A stretch of DNA of 11,659 nt, taken from assembly GCA_964625225.1 (NCBI GenBank), contig CAZVAR010000121.1, forward strand, positions 1-11,659. The letters run 5' to 3'. Made by a program: the position numbers and the translations under genes. The notes under the pieces are model-generated. The model was not told where the DNA came from. It saw only the letters and a program-made list of their open reading frames with translations, and did no database searches. Shown in pieces: positions 5,901 through 11,659 of this stretch (positions are counted from its first letter, which is position 1; each line of letters begins with the position of its first letter). The DNA comes from CAZVAR01 sp964625225. Its GTDB lineage: Bacteria > Pseudomonadota > Alphaproteobacteria > JAJUGE01.

Positions 5901-6374
5901 TTACGGGCCGATCGGGAGCGCGGTCCGGTACTTGACCTGCTTCAGGGCGAAGCTGGACCGGATGCTCGACACGCCGGGAACGCGTGTGAGGGAATCCATC
6001 AGGAAGCGCTCGTAGGCGGTGAGATCCGGGACGACGACGCGCAGCAGATAGTCGGCGTCGCCGGTCATCAGATAGCACTCCATCACTTCGGGTCGAGCCA
6101 GCACGGCCGCCTCGAACGTTTCGAGCGCGTCCTCGATCTGCCGCTCGAGGCTCACCTGGACGAACACGCTGACCGGCAGGCCCAGGGCCGCAGGGTCCAG
6201 CAGCGCAACGTAGCGCCGGATGATGCCGCTCTCCTCCAGGTCGCGCACCCGCCGCAGGCACGGCGAGGGCGAAAGGCCGACCTCGCGCGCGAGCTCGACA
6301 TTGGAGATGCGCGCATTCTCCTGAAGGGAGCGAAGGATGCGTCGATCAATCGCATCCAAGACCGATGTTGGCAT
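5901..6374 (-). CDS. Lrp/AsnC-family transcriptional regulator
   Basis: 157 residues, the standard size. LDAIDRRILRSLQENARIS (6-24) is the conserved first helix region. The helix-turn-helix follows at about 24-45, with recognition part LSPSPCLRRVRDLE (34-47), then the hinge, then the RAM/AsnC ligand-binding domain from about 66 to 150, including the conserved CYLMTGDADYLLRV (100-113) that lines the effector site. Such proteins form octamers or hexadecamers and respond to amino acids. The gene is divergent from the AceE/transketolase-like gene across a 133-bp spacer, the usual place for a local regulator, so it probably controls that enzyme and itself. It meets the malonyl-CoA decarboxylase gene tail to tail. 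The effector cannot be told from sequence; by analogy with MdeR and BkdR an amino acid whose oxoacid feeds the neighbouring enzyme is plausible. Confidence 0.95.
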   Translation of the reverse strand: MPTSVLDAIDRRILRSLQENARISNVELAREVGLSPSPCLRRVRDLEESGIIRRYVALLDPAALGLPVSVFVQVSLERQIEDALETFEAAVLARPEVMECYLMTGDADYLLRVVVPDLTAYERFLMDSLTRVPGVSSIRSSFALKQVKYRTALPIGP

Positions 6375-6507
6375 GAAATGGCGCGTCCAGGCTGAGAAGA
6401 AACAGATAATTGCGCAGAATGCCTTGCAGCGGGGCCGATTCGCAACCCCTCACCGAGCCGCCCCGTATATAGTGTACCGGCAACCGGCCACGACGGGAGC
6501 GAGCGCC
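6375..6507. promoter_or_regulatory. Divergent control region of lrp and the AceE-like gene
   Basis: The rightward side has a good -10, TATAGT (6468-6473, overlapping TATATA), but no -35 at 16-18 bp; the nearest TTCGCA (6439-6444) is 21 bp or more away. That suggests an activator-dependent promoter. The leftward side has an AT-rich patch, AGATAATTGCGCAGAAT (6403-6419), which contains the self-complementary TGCGCA and a possible -10 for lrp. It is the most AT-rich part of the region and the likeliest Lrp-binding site. These are pattern readings only. Confidence 0.4.
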
Positions 6508-8877
6508 ATGTCCGCTGCATCACGACCGCTCTCCCTGGTCCCGCCGACCGATGCTTCGCCGCGGTCCCGGGAGCTTGTCTGTCTACGGGCGCTGGAGCGG
6601 AAGGTGCTCTGGCTCTCCTCCTGGATGATCCACCACGCGAATCACGTCCGGCCGTCCAGCGACGGGCTGAAGGTGGGGGGACACCAGGCCTCCAGCGCCT
6701 CGGTCGCGACCATCATGACGGCGCTCTACTTCGCCGTTCTGCGGTCGCAGGACCGGGTCGCGGTCAAGCCGCATGCAAGTCCGGCGTTCCATGCGATCCA
6801 GTATCTGCTGGGCCGGCAGTCGCGCGAGAATCTCGAGCGGTTTCGCGCGCTCGGCGGTGCCCAGTCCTACCCGTCGCGGACCAAGGATTCCGACGACGTG
6901 GATTTCTCGACCGGGTCGGTCGGGCTCGGGGCCGCCATGACGACCTTCGCGTCGCTGGTCCAGGACTACGTCCATCTCAAGAAGCCGGAGGGCGGCGGCC
7001 CCATGGGCCGCATGGTGGCGATCGTCGGCGACGCCGAGCTGGACGAGGGCAATGTCTTCGAAGCCCTGCTCGAAGGCTGGAAGCACGATGTCCGCAATCT
7101 CTGGTGGGTGATCGACTACAACCGCCAGAGTCTCGACAGCATCGTCACCGATCGCCTGTTCAACCGCATCGCCGGCCTGTTCGCCAGTATGGGATGGACG
7201 GTCGTCACGCTGAAATACGGCAAGCTGCTGGAGGCGGCCTTCGCACGGCCGGACGGTGACGCGCTGCGCCGGTGGATCGACGACTGCCCGAACTCGGTCT
7301 ATTCCGCGCTGGTGTTCAAGGGCGGGGCGGCGTGGCGTGCCCATCTGGAGCGCGATATCGGTCATCTGCCCGGCATTCGCGCGCTCCTGTCCGAGCACGA
7401 CGACGCGGCGCTGCAGGCGCTGATGACGAATCTCGCCGGGCACGACATGGAGAGCCTGCTGGAGGCGTTCAGGGCCGTCGAGGGCGACGCGCCGACCTGC
7501 TTCATCGCCTACACGATCAAAGGGTTCGGGCTGCCCTTCGCCGGGCACAAGGACAACCACGCCGGGCTGATGAACCCCGAGCAGATGGCCGTGCTGAAGC
7601 GGGCGATGGCGGTACCGGACGGGCAGGAGTGGGACAAGTTCGCCGGACTGGAGGTGCCGGCGGAGGAACTGGAGCAGTTTCTCGCGGCCGTGCCGTTCGT
7701 GCAGGAGCGTCGGCCGCGACGCCAGGTAAGCGCCACGGTGCCGGTGCCGGAAACGTTGCCGGTTCCGGCCGGCGCACGGATGTCGACGCAGGAAGGGTTC
7801 GGTCGGATCCTCAACGATCTCGGACGCGGCGACAGCGAGCTGGCGGCGCGGATCGTCACGACCTCACCGGACGTGACGGTCTCGACCAATCTCGGCGCCT
7901 GGGTCAACCACCGCGGTATCTTTGGCCGGAGCGAGGGAGCGGATGTGTTCCGCGAACTGCAGGTGGTTTCGCCGCAGCGCTGGGGCCTATCGCCCAAGGG
8001 GCATCATATCGAGCTGGGCATCGCCGAGCACAATCTGTTCCTGCTGCTGGCAGCGCTCGGGCTGTCCGGACCGCTGTTCGGGGAGCGGCTCCTGCCGATC
8101 GGCACCCTCTACGACCCGTTCGTCAATCGCGGGCTCGACGCCTTCAACTACGCGCTCTACCAGGATGCCCGATTTATGGTGGTGGGGACCCCGTCGGGTC
8201 TGACGCTTGCGCCCGAAGGCGGGGCCCATCAGTCGATCGGCACGCCGCTGATCGGCATGGGACTGCCCAATCTGGCGGCGTTCGAGCCGGCCTTCGTCGA
8301 CGAGCTGACGGCGATCATGGCCTGGAGCTTCCGGTTCATGCAGGCACCCGACGGCGGCTCGGTCTATCTGCGGCTGTCCACTCGACCGCTGGAGCAGCCG
8401 GAACGGCCGCTCGACGCCGAGTTGACCGCGCAAATGCTCGCCGGCGCCTATTGGCTGGTGCCGCCGGCGCCGGGCGCGGAACTGGCGATCGCCTATATGG
8501 GCGCGGTCGCGCCGGAGGCCATCGAGGCGCACCGGCGGCTCCGGGAGGATCTGCCCGGCGCGGGGCTGCTGGCGGTGACCTCGGCCGACCGCCTGCACGA
8601 GGACTGGCTCGCGGCGAGGGCAGGGGGCCGGGTTGCGCATGTAGAACGCCTCCTCGCCCCGCTGGCGGCCGATGCGCGGCTGGTGACCGTGCTTGACGGC
8701 CATCCGGCGACGCTTTCCTGGCTGGGAGCCGTCGGCCCGCACGCGGTCGAGGCGCTCGGCGTCACGGCGTTCGGGCAGTCGGGGGATATTCCGAGCCTGT
8801 ACCGCCAGTACGGGATCGACGCGGACGCGATTCTCGATGCGGCCGCCCGGGCGTGCATGGCGCGCATGGCCGTTTGA
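6508..8877 (+). CDS. AceE/transketolase-like thiamine-diphosphate enzyme (homodimeric 2-oxoacid dehydrogenase E1 family)
   Basis: 789 residues from the ATG at 6508, with GGGAGCGAG 5-13 nt upstream. The layout is that of homodimeric pyruvate dehydrogenase E1 (AceE). The N-terminal thiamine-diphosphate domain has GGHQASSAS (58-66), HASPAFHAIQYLLGR (89-103) and the Mg/ThDP motif GDAELDEGN...VIDYN (174-205). Then comes the pyrimidine-binding domain, with MSTQEGFGRIL and ELGIAEHNLFLLLAALG, whose Glu should activate the cofactor, and LAPEGGAHQS. The C-terminal transketolase-like domain ends SGDIPSLYRQYGIDADAIL, like AceE. At 789 residues it is shorter than AceE (about 890), and such proteins are usually annotated just as transketolase. 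No E2 or E3 gene is adjacent, so it would have to use components from elsewhere or not act as a dehydrogenase. The divergent Lrp gene recalls mdeR-mdeB of Pseudomonas, where MdeB is a 2-oxobutyrate dehydrogenase E1. The family is sure; the substrate is inferred. Confidence 0.88.
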   Translation: MSAASRPLSLVPPTDASPRSRELVCLRALERKVLWLSSWMIHHANHVRPSSDGLKVGGHQASSASVATIMTALYFAVLRSQDRVAVKPHASPAFHAIQYLLGRQSRENLERFRALGGAQSYPSRTKDSDDVDFSTGSVGLGAAMTTFASLVQDYVHLKKPEGGGPMGRMVAIVGDAELDEGNVFEALLEGWKHDVRNLWWVIDYNRQSLDSIVTDRLFNRIAGLFASMGWTVVTLKYGKLLEAAFARPDGDALRRWIDDCPNSVYSALVFKGGAAWRAHLERDIGHLPGIRALLSEHDDAALQALMTNLAGHDMESLLEAFRAVEGDAPTCFIAYTIKGFGLPFAGHKDNHAGLMNPEQMAVLKRAMAVPDGQEWDKFAGLEVPAEELEQFLAAVPFVQERRPRRQVSATVPVPETLPVPAGARMSTQEGFGRILNDLGRGDSELAARIVTTSPDVTVSTNLGAWVNHRGIFGRSEGADVFRELQVVSPQRWGLSPKGHHIELGIAEHNLFLLLAALGLSGPLFGERLLPIGTLYDPFVNRGLDAFNYALYQDARFMVVGTPSGLTLAPEGGAHQSIGTPLIGMGLPNLAAFEPAFVDELTAIMAWSFRFMQAPDGGSVYLRLSTRPLEQPERPLDAELTAQMLAGAYWLVPPAPGAELAIAYMGAVAPEAIEAHRRLREDLPGAGLLAVTSADRLHEDWLAARAGGRVAHVERLLAPLAADARLVTVLDGHPATLSWLGAVGPHAVEALGVTAFGQSGDIPSLYRQYGIDADAILDAAARACMARMAV

Positions 8878-8892
8878 TCCCGCGCCCCGATT

Positions 8893-8913
8893 CCCGAGTT
8901 GGAGCCGCTCGGG
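8893..8913 (+). terminator. Possible terminator hairpin after the AceE-like gene
   Basis: CCCGAG (8893-8898) pairs with CTCGGG (8908-8913) around a 9-nt loop, starting 15 nt after the stop codon. It is followed by CCCCTTCCTATCTT, pyrimidine-rich but without a clean T-run. A weak candidate. Confidence 0.35.
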
Positions 8914-8931
8914 CCCCTTCCTATCTTGCTG

Positions 8932-8959
8932 TTGGCCGGCGCGTGAACTGTGCTATAGA
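8932..8959 (+). promoter_or_regulatory. Sigma-70 promoter of tRNA-Leu (and possibly tig)
   Basis: TTGGCC (8932-8937) and TATAGA (8954-8959) are separated by 16 nt. The -10 is a good match in an otherwise very GC-rich spacer. Transcription would start near 8966, about 66 nt before the tRNA. Trigger factor begins 72 nt after the tRNA with no other obvious promoter, so this site may also drive tig-clpP. Confidence 0.55.
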
Positions 8960-9031
8960 CGCGCGCTTGCCGGGGTGGACCCGTCCTCCCTGCGCCGGGT
9001 CTCGTGCCCGGCCGCATCGGACCGGGGCCCA

Positions 9032-9116
9032 GCGGGCATGGCGGAACTGGTAGACGCGCCAGATTTAGGTTCTGGTGACCTCGGTCGTGGGGGTTCGAGT
9101 CCCTCTGCCCGCACCA
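9032..9116 (+). tRNA. tRNA-Leu (anticodon TAG)
   Basis: An 85-nt class II tRNA. Acceptor GCGGGCA (9032-9038) pairs with TGCCCGC (9106-9112), the discriminator is A (9113) and the CCA is encoded (9114-9116). The anticodon stem CCAGA/TCTGG (9059-9063, 9071-9075) encloses anticodon TAG at 9066-9068. A long variable arm (about 9076-9088) and the TTCGAGT T-loop (9094-9100) with stem GGGGG/CCCTC complete it. The long variable arm and A73 are leucine identity features. It reads CUA and, with U34, other CUN codons. It lies directly upstream of tig. Confidence 0.97.
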
Positions 9117-9188
9117 TCCGGCCGGTTCGCCGCCCCATCCCGGCGCCCGGTCGTTCCCCCGTAGCAAAGACGTCGGACGCTCACGCTC

Positions 9189-10559
9189 ATGCAAGTCACC
9201 GAAACCGTTTCCGAAGGCCTGAAGCGCGAATATCGGATCGTCGTGCCGGCCACCGAGATCGACGCGCAGGTCACCTCGAAGCTCGAGGAGATCGGACGGA
9301 AGATCCGCCTGCCCGGCTTCCGGCCCGGCAAGGCGCCGCTGACGGTGCTGCGGCAGCGTTACGGCCGGTCGGTGATGGGCGAGGTGCTCGAGACCGCGGT
9401 GAATTCCAGCTCGCAGCAGGTGATGGACGATCGCGGTCTGAAGCCCGCGACGACACCGAGCGTCGAAATCGAGGATTTCGACGAGGGCAAGGATCTCGCG
9501 TTCAAGGTCGCTCTCGAGATCCTGCCCGAGATCGCGCCGATGGATTTCAGCCAGCTCAAGCTGGAGCGCCTGGTCGCGGAAGCGAGCGCCGAGTCCGTCG
9601 AGGCCGCGCTTCAGCGACTGGCCGAACAGAGCCGCAAGACCCGCAAGGTCGAGGAGGACCGGCCGGTCAGGCAGGGCGATGCGGTCGTGATCGATTTCGT
9701 CGGGAAACTCGACGGGGAGGCCTTTCCCGGCGGCTCGGCCGAGGGCTACGAGCTGCACATCGGCAACGGCAGCTTCATCCCGGGCTTCGAGGAGCAGATC
9801 GTCGGGGCGAAAGCCGGCGAGCAGCGGGAGGTCCGTGTAACCTTCCCGGACGACTACGGCGCCGAACATCTGGCCGGCAAGGAGGTCGTGTTCGATGTCA
9901 CAGTGAAGGAGATCCGCGAGCCGGAGCCGGTCGAGATCGACGAGGATTTCGCTAAGAATCTCGGTTTCGAATCGCTGGAGGCGCTGCGAAACACGATCAA
10001 GGCGCGGATCGAGAGCGAGTACCAGGCGGCGTCCCGCAACCGCATCAAGCGCGCCCTGTTCGACGAGCTCGAGAAGCGGCACCAGTTCCCTCTGCCCGAG
10101 GGGCTGGTCGAGCAGGAGTTCGAGGGGATCTGGCGCGAGGTCTCACAACAGCTCGAAGGACCGCAGGGAGACAGGCTGCGCGACGGCAAATCCGACGAGG
10201 AACTGCGGGCCGAGTATCGCAAGGTTGCCGAGCGCCGGGTCCGCCTCGGCTTGCTGCTTGCGGAAGTCGGTCGCGCTAACAATATCTCGGTGAGCCAGGA
10301 CGACCTGGGTCGAGCGATCCGCGCCGAAGCGGCGCGGTTCCCTGGACAGGAGCGTCAGGTGTTCGAGTTCTTCCAGAAGAACCCGGGCGCGCTGGCCCGC
10401 TTGCAGGCACCCATCCTCGAAGACAAGGTGGTCGACTTCATCCTCGAACTGGCAGACGTCTCGACGCGCACGGTGGCGCCGGAGGAACTGCTGAAGGAGG
10501 AGGACGAAGAGGAGGGGGCCGGCGGCGAAGGGCAAGAGGCAACACCAGCGGCAGGCTGA
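9189..10559 (+). CDS. tig: Trigger factor, ribosome-associated chaperone and prolyl isomerase
   Basis: 456 residues, normal for the family. The N-terminal ribosome-binding domain (1 to about 115) contains the L23-docking signature GFRPGKAP (43-50). The FKBP-type prolyl isomerase domain follows (about 155-240), with GDAVVIDFVGKLDG, IGNGSFIPGFEEQIVGAKAG and TFPDDYGAEHLAGKEVVFDV. A long helical C-terminal chaperone domain follows (about 245-430), ending in an acidic Glu/Gly-rich tail (EELLKEEDEEEG, from about 433). It binds nascent chains at the ribosome exit tunnel. The start at 9189 (MQVTE) fits the family N-terminus; the Shine-Dalgarno is poor (GGACG about 10 nt upstream). clpP starts 22 nt after the stop, so tig-clpP is almost certainly an operon. 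Confidence 0.98.
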   Translation: MQVTETVSEGLKREYRIVVPATEIDAQVTSKLEEIGRKIRLPGFRPGKAPLTVLRQRYGRSVMGEVLETAVNSSSQQVMDDRGLKPATTPSVEIEDFDEGKDLAFKVALEILPEIAPMDFSQLKLERLVAEASAESVEAALQRLAEQSRKTRKVEEDRPVRQGDAVVIDFVGKLDGEAFPGGSAEGYELHIGNGSFIPGFEEQIVGAKAGEQREVRVTFPDDYGAEHLAGKEVVFDVTVKEIREPEPVEIDEDFAKNLGFESLEALRNTIKARIESEYQAASRNRIKRALFDELEKRHQFPLPEGLVEQEFEGIWREVSQQLEGPQGDRLRDGKSDEELRAEYRKVAERRVRLGLLLAEVGRANNISVSQDDLGRAIRAEAARFPGQERQVFEFFQKNPGALARLQAPILEDKVVDFILELADVSTRTVAPEELLKEEDEEEGAGGEGQEATPAAG

Positions 10560-10581
10560 CCCGAAGCGACGAAGGCAGGCG

Positions 10582-11221
10582 ATGCGCGACCCGATCGAGA
10601 CCTACAGCAACATGCTCGTCCCGATGGTGATCGAGACCACCAACCGGGGCGAGAGGGCCTACGATATCTATTCGCGCCTGCTCAAGNNNNNNNNNNATCA
10701 TCTTCCTGACCGGCCCGGTCCATGACGGCGTGGCCAGTCTGATCTGCGCGCAGTTGCTGTTCCTGGAGGCCGAGAACCCGAACAAGGACATCGCCTTCTA
10801 CATCAACTCTCCCGGCGGAGTCGTGACCTCGGGCCTCGCGATCTACGATACCATGCAGTACATCCGCTCGGACGTTTCGACGGTCTGCATCGGACAGGCG
10901 GCGTCGATGGGGTCGCTGCTGCTCGCGGCCGGGAGCAAGGGCAAGCGCTTCGCCCTGCCCAATGCCCGCATCATGGTCCATCAGCCTTCGGGCGGATTCC
11001 AGGGCCAAGCGAGCGACATCGAGATCCATGCGCGCGAGATCCTGAGCCTACGCCGGCGCCTCAACGAGATCTATGTCGAGCACACCGGTCAGTCGATCGA
11101 GGCCATCGAGGAGGCGCTTGAGCGCGACCGGTTCCTCACTCCGCCGGATGCCAAGGCGTTCGGGCTGATCGACGAGGTCGTCGTGAGACGACCCGGGGCC
11201 GGCGACGAGGCGAAGAGCTGA
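10582..11221 (+). CDS. clpP: ATP-dependent Clp protease proteolytic subunit, interrupted by a 10-N gap
   Basis: The catalytic serine peptidase of ClpXP/ClpAP. It starts at the ATG at 10582, with an AGG-containing purine stretch upstream. The first 35 residues, ending GERAYDIYSRLLK, are in one frame; after the Ns the protein resumes at IIFLTGPVHDG (10697) in another. ClpP proteins normally have just two residues (ER) here, needing 6 nt, so the Ns are a placeholder of wrong length and the gene is probably intact. Restoring two residues gives 211 aa and puts the triad at Ser107 (GQAASMGS), His132 (MVHQPSGG) and Asp181 (LERDRF), with exactly the 25- and 49-residue spacings of the E. coli enzyme. 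It is co-transcribed with tig (22 nt apart), and clpX follows after 184 bp. Confidence 0.97.
10687..10696. other. Assembly gap (10 N) inside clpP
   Basis: Ten undetermined bases. Protein comparison says about 6 nt (two codons, usually Glu-Arg) belong here. Ten Ns create an artificial frame change, so automated annotation may miss the ClpP N-terminus or call a truncated gene. Confidence 0.97.
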
Positions 11222-11243
11222 GCGGCCGCAGGGTTAACTCCAT

Positions 11244-11271
11244 CTTGATTGGTGCGGTCCTAACCTCATCT
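11244..11271 (+). promoter_or_regulatory. Candidate heat-shock (RpoH/sigma-32-type) promoter of clpX
   Basis: CTTGATT (11244-11250), 14 nt, then CTCATCT (11265-11271). This resembles sigma-32 sites in both the E. coli form (CTTGAAA ... CCCATNT, spacer 11-16) and the alphaproteobacterial form (CTTG, about 17 nt, CYTATNT, one mismatch). A transcript from here would carry a leader of about 125 nt into clpX. A weaker sigma-70 candidate, TTGTGT (11341-11346) with TAACAT (11365-11370), lies closer to the gene. Confidence 0.45.
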
Positions 11272-11290
11272 CATTCGAGGCAGCGCGTTT

Positions 11291-11309
11291 CCGGGTGCCG
11301 TGCACCCGG
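11291..11309 (+). terminator. 8-bp hairpin between clpP and clpX
   Basis: CCGGGTGC (11291-11298) and GCACCCGG (11302-11309) form a perfect stem with a 3-nt loop CGT. The nearest T-run (TTTT, 11333-11336) is over 20 nt downstream. It could be a clpP 3'-end hairpin, or a leader structure in a clpX transcript from the candidate RpoH promoter upstream. Confidence 0.4.
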
Positions 11310-11405
11310 CGCGATGCCTAGGGTTTAAGCGCTTTTGGCGTTGTGTGTCGGTTGGCCGACTGGCTAACATACGCTTCCGGCATTCCGGTTCCAGACGGTT
11401 CGCAA

Positions 11406-11659
11406 ATGACCAAGTCCAGCGGCGGCGATTCCAAGAACACGCTCTACTGCTCCTTCTGCGGCAAGAGCCAGCATGAGGTGCGGAAGCTCATCGCGGGACC
11501 GACCGTTTTCATCTGTGACGAGTGCGTCGAGCTCTGCATGGACATCATCCGCGAGGAGCACAAGAGCACGCTTGTCAAATCGCGCGATGGCGTGCCAACG
11601 CCGAGCGAGATCTGCAAGGTGCTGGATGACTACGTGATCGGCCAGCCCCTTGCAAAGCG
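11406..11659 (+). CDS. clpX: ATP-dependent Clp protease ATPase subunit ClpX, N-terminal part (runs off the right edge)
   Basis: 84 complete codons from the ATG at 11406. NTLYCSFCGKSQHEVRKLIA (11-30) and VFICDECVELC (34-44) form the C4 zinc-binding domain, with Cys15, Cys18, Cys37 and Cys40; this domain dimerises and binds substrates and adaptors such as SspB. PTPSEICKVLDDYVIGQPLAK (64-84) is the linker into the AAA+ module, cut before the Walker A motif. ClpX unfolds tagged proteins and feeds them to ClpP; in alphaproteobacteria it also degrades cell-cycle regulators. The start matches the family. It is separated from clpP by 184 bp carrying a hairpin and possible promoters, so it probably has its own transcription start as well. 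Confidence 0.97.
   Translation, partial: MTKSSGGDSKNTLYCSFCGKSQHEVRKLIAGPTVFICDECVELCMDIIREEHKSTLVKSRDGVPTPSEICKVLDDYVIGQPLAK

Noticed and set aside
7272..8696. 474-codon plus-strand frame inside the AceE-like gene
   Set aside because: An out-of-frame shadow; the overlapping frame has the ThDP-enzyme motifs throughout.
8878..9031. tRNA-Leu region as an integration (attachment) site for a mobile element
   Set aside because: No integrase gene and no direct repeat of the tRNA 3' end is visible; tig follows directly in a common conserved order.
8493..10082. 529-codon minus-strand frame over the AceE-like gene end, tRNA-Leu and tig
   Set aside because: Crosses a tRNA gene and runs antisense to trigger factor; no motifs.

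Overview
The window is high-GC DNA (well over 60% GC by eye) from an alphaproteobacterium, most likely a Rhodospirillales-type lineage. Supporting points are the tRNA-Leu / tig / clpP / clpX order, an alphaproteobacterial P-II gene with sigma-54/NtrC control, malonyl-CoA decarboxylase, an Lrp regulator paired with an AceE-like thiamine-diphosphate enzyme, and a tRNA-His that keeps the classical G-1:C73 pair. It looks like ordinary chromosomal housekeeping and metabolic DNA from a draft assembly: there is a 10-N gap inside clpP, and the NAD(P)H-hydrate repair gene is broken by a frame change. I see no insertion sequence, CRISPR array, phage or toxin-antitoxin genes.

Layout. Positions 1-1409 are read leftward. 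The first 16 codons of P-II (glnB) run off the left edge, preceded by a sigma-54 promoter and an NtrC-type palindrome. Upstream lies a PLP-dependent aminotransferase that ends at a 12-bp stem-loop. From 1553 transcription turns rightward: tRNA-His(GTG), then 17 nt later a NUDT19-like Nudix hydrolase. Positions 2326-2894 carry no convincing gene but contain an 11-bp perfect inverted repeat and a short tandem repeat. Next come the NAD(P)H-hydrate epimerase/dehydratase locus (about 13 residues and the reading frame lost near 3020) and malonyl-CoA decarboxylase, which meets a leftward Lrp/AsnC regulator tail to tail with 3 bp between them. The Lrp gene is divergent from a 789-residue AceE/transketolase-like enzyme. 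The right end is the protein quality-control block: tRNA-Leu(TAG), trigger factor, clpP and the start of clpX.

How the genes work together. The left edge is nitrogen control (P-II, probably followed outside the window by glnA). The middle is a set of small metabolic units: metabolite repair (NADHX, Nudix), malonyl-CoA turnover, and 2-oxoacid oxidation under a local Lrp-type regulator, an arrangement like the mdeR/mdeB pair. The right edge couples nascent-chain folding (Tig) to ClpXP degradation, with a candidate heat-shock promoter ahead of clpX. The observations most worth checking are the nnr lesion, the sigma-54/NtrC control region, the lrp/E1 pair and the unexplained 569-bp spacer; none amounts to a clearly undescribed system.
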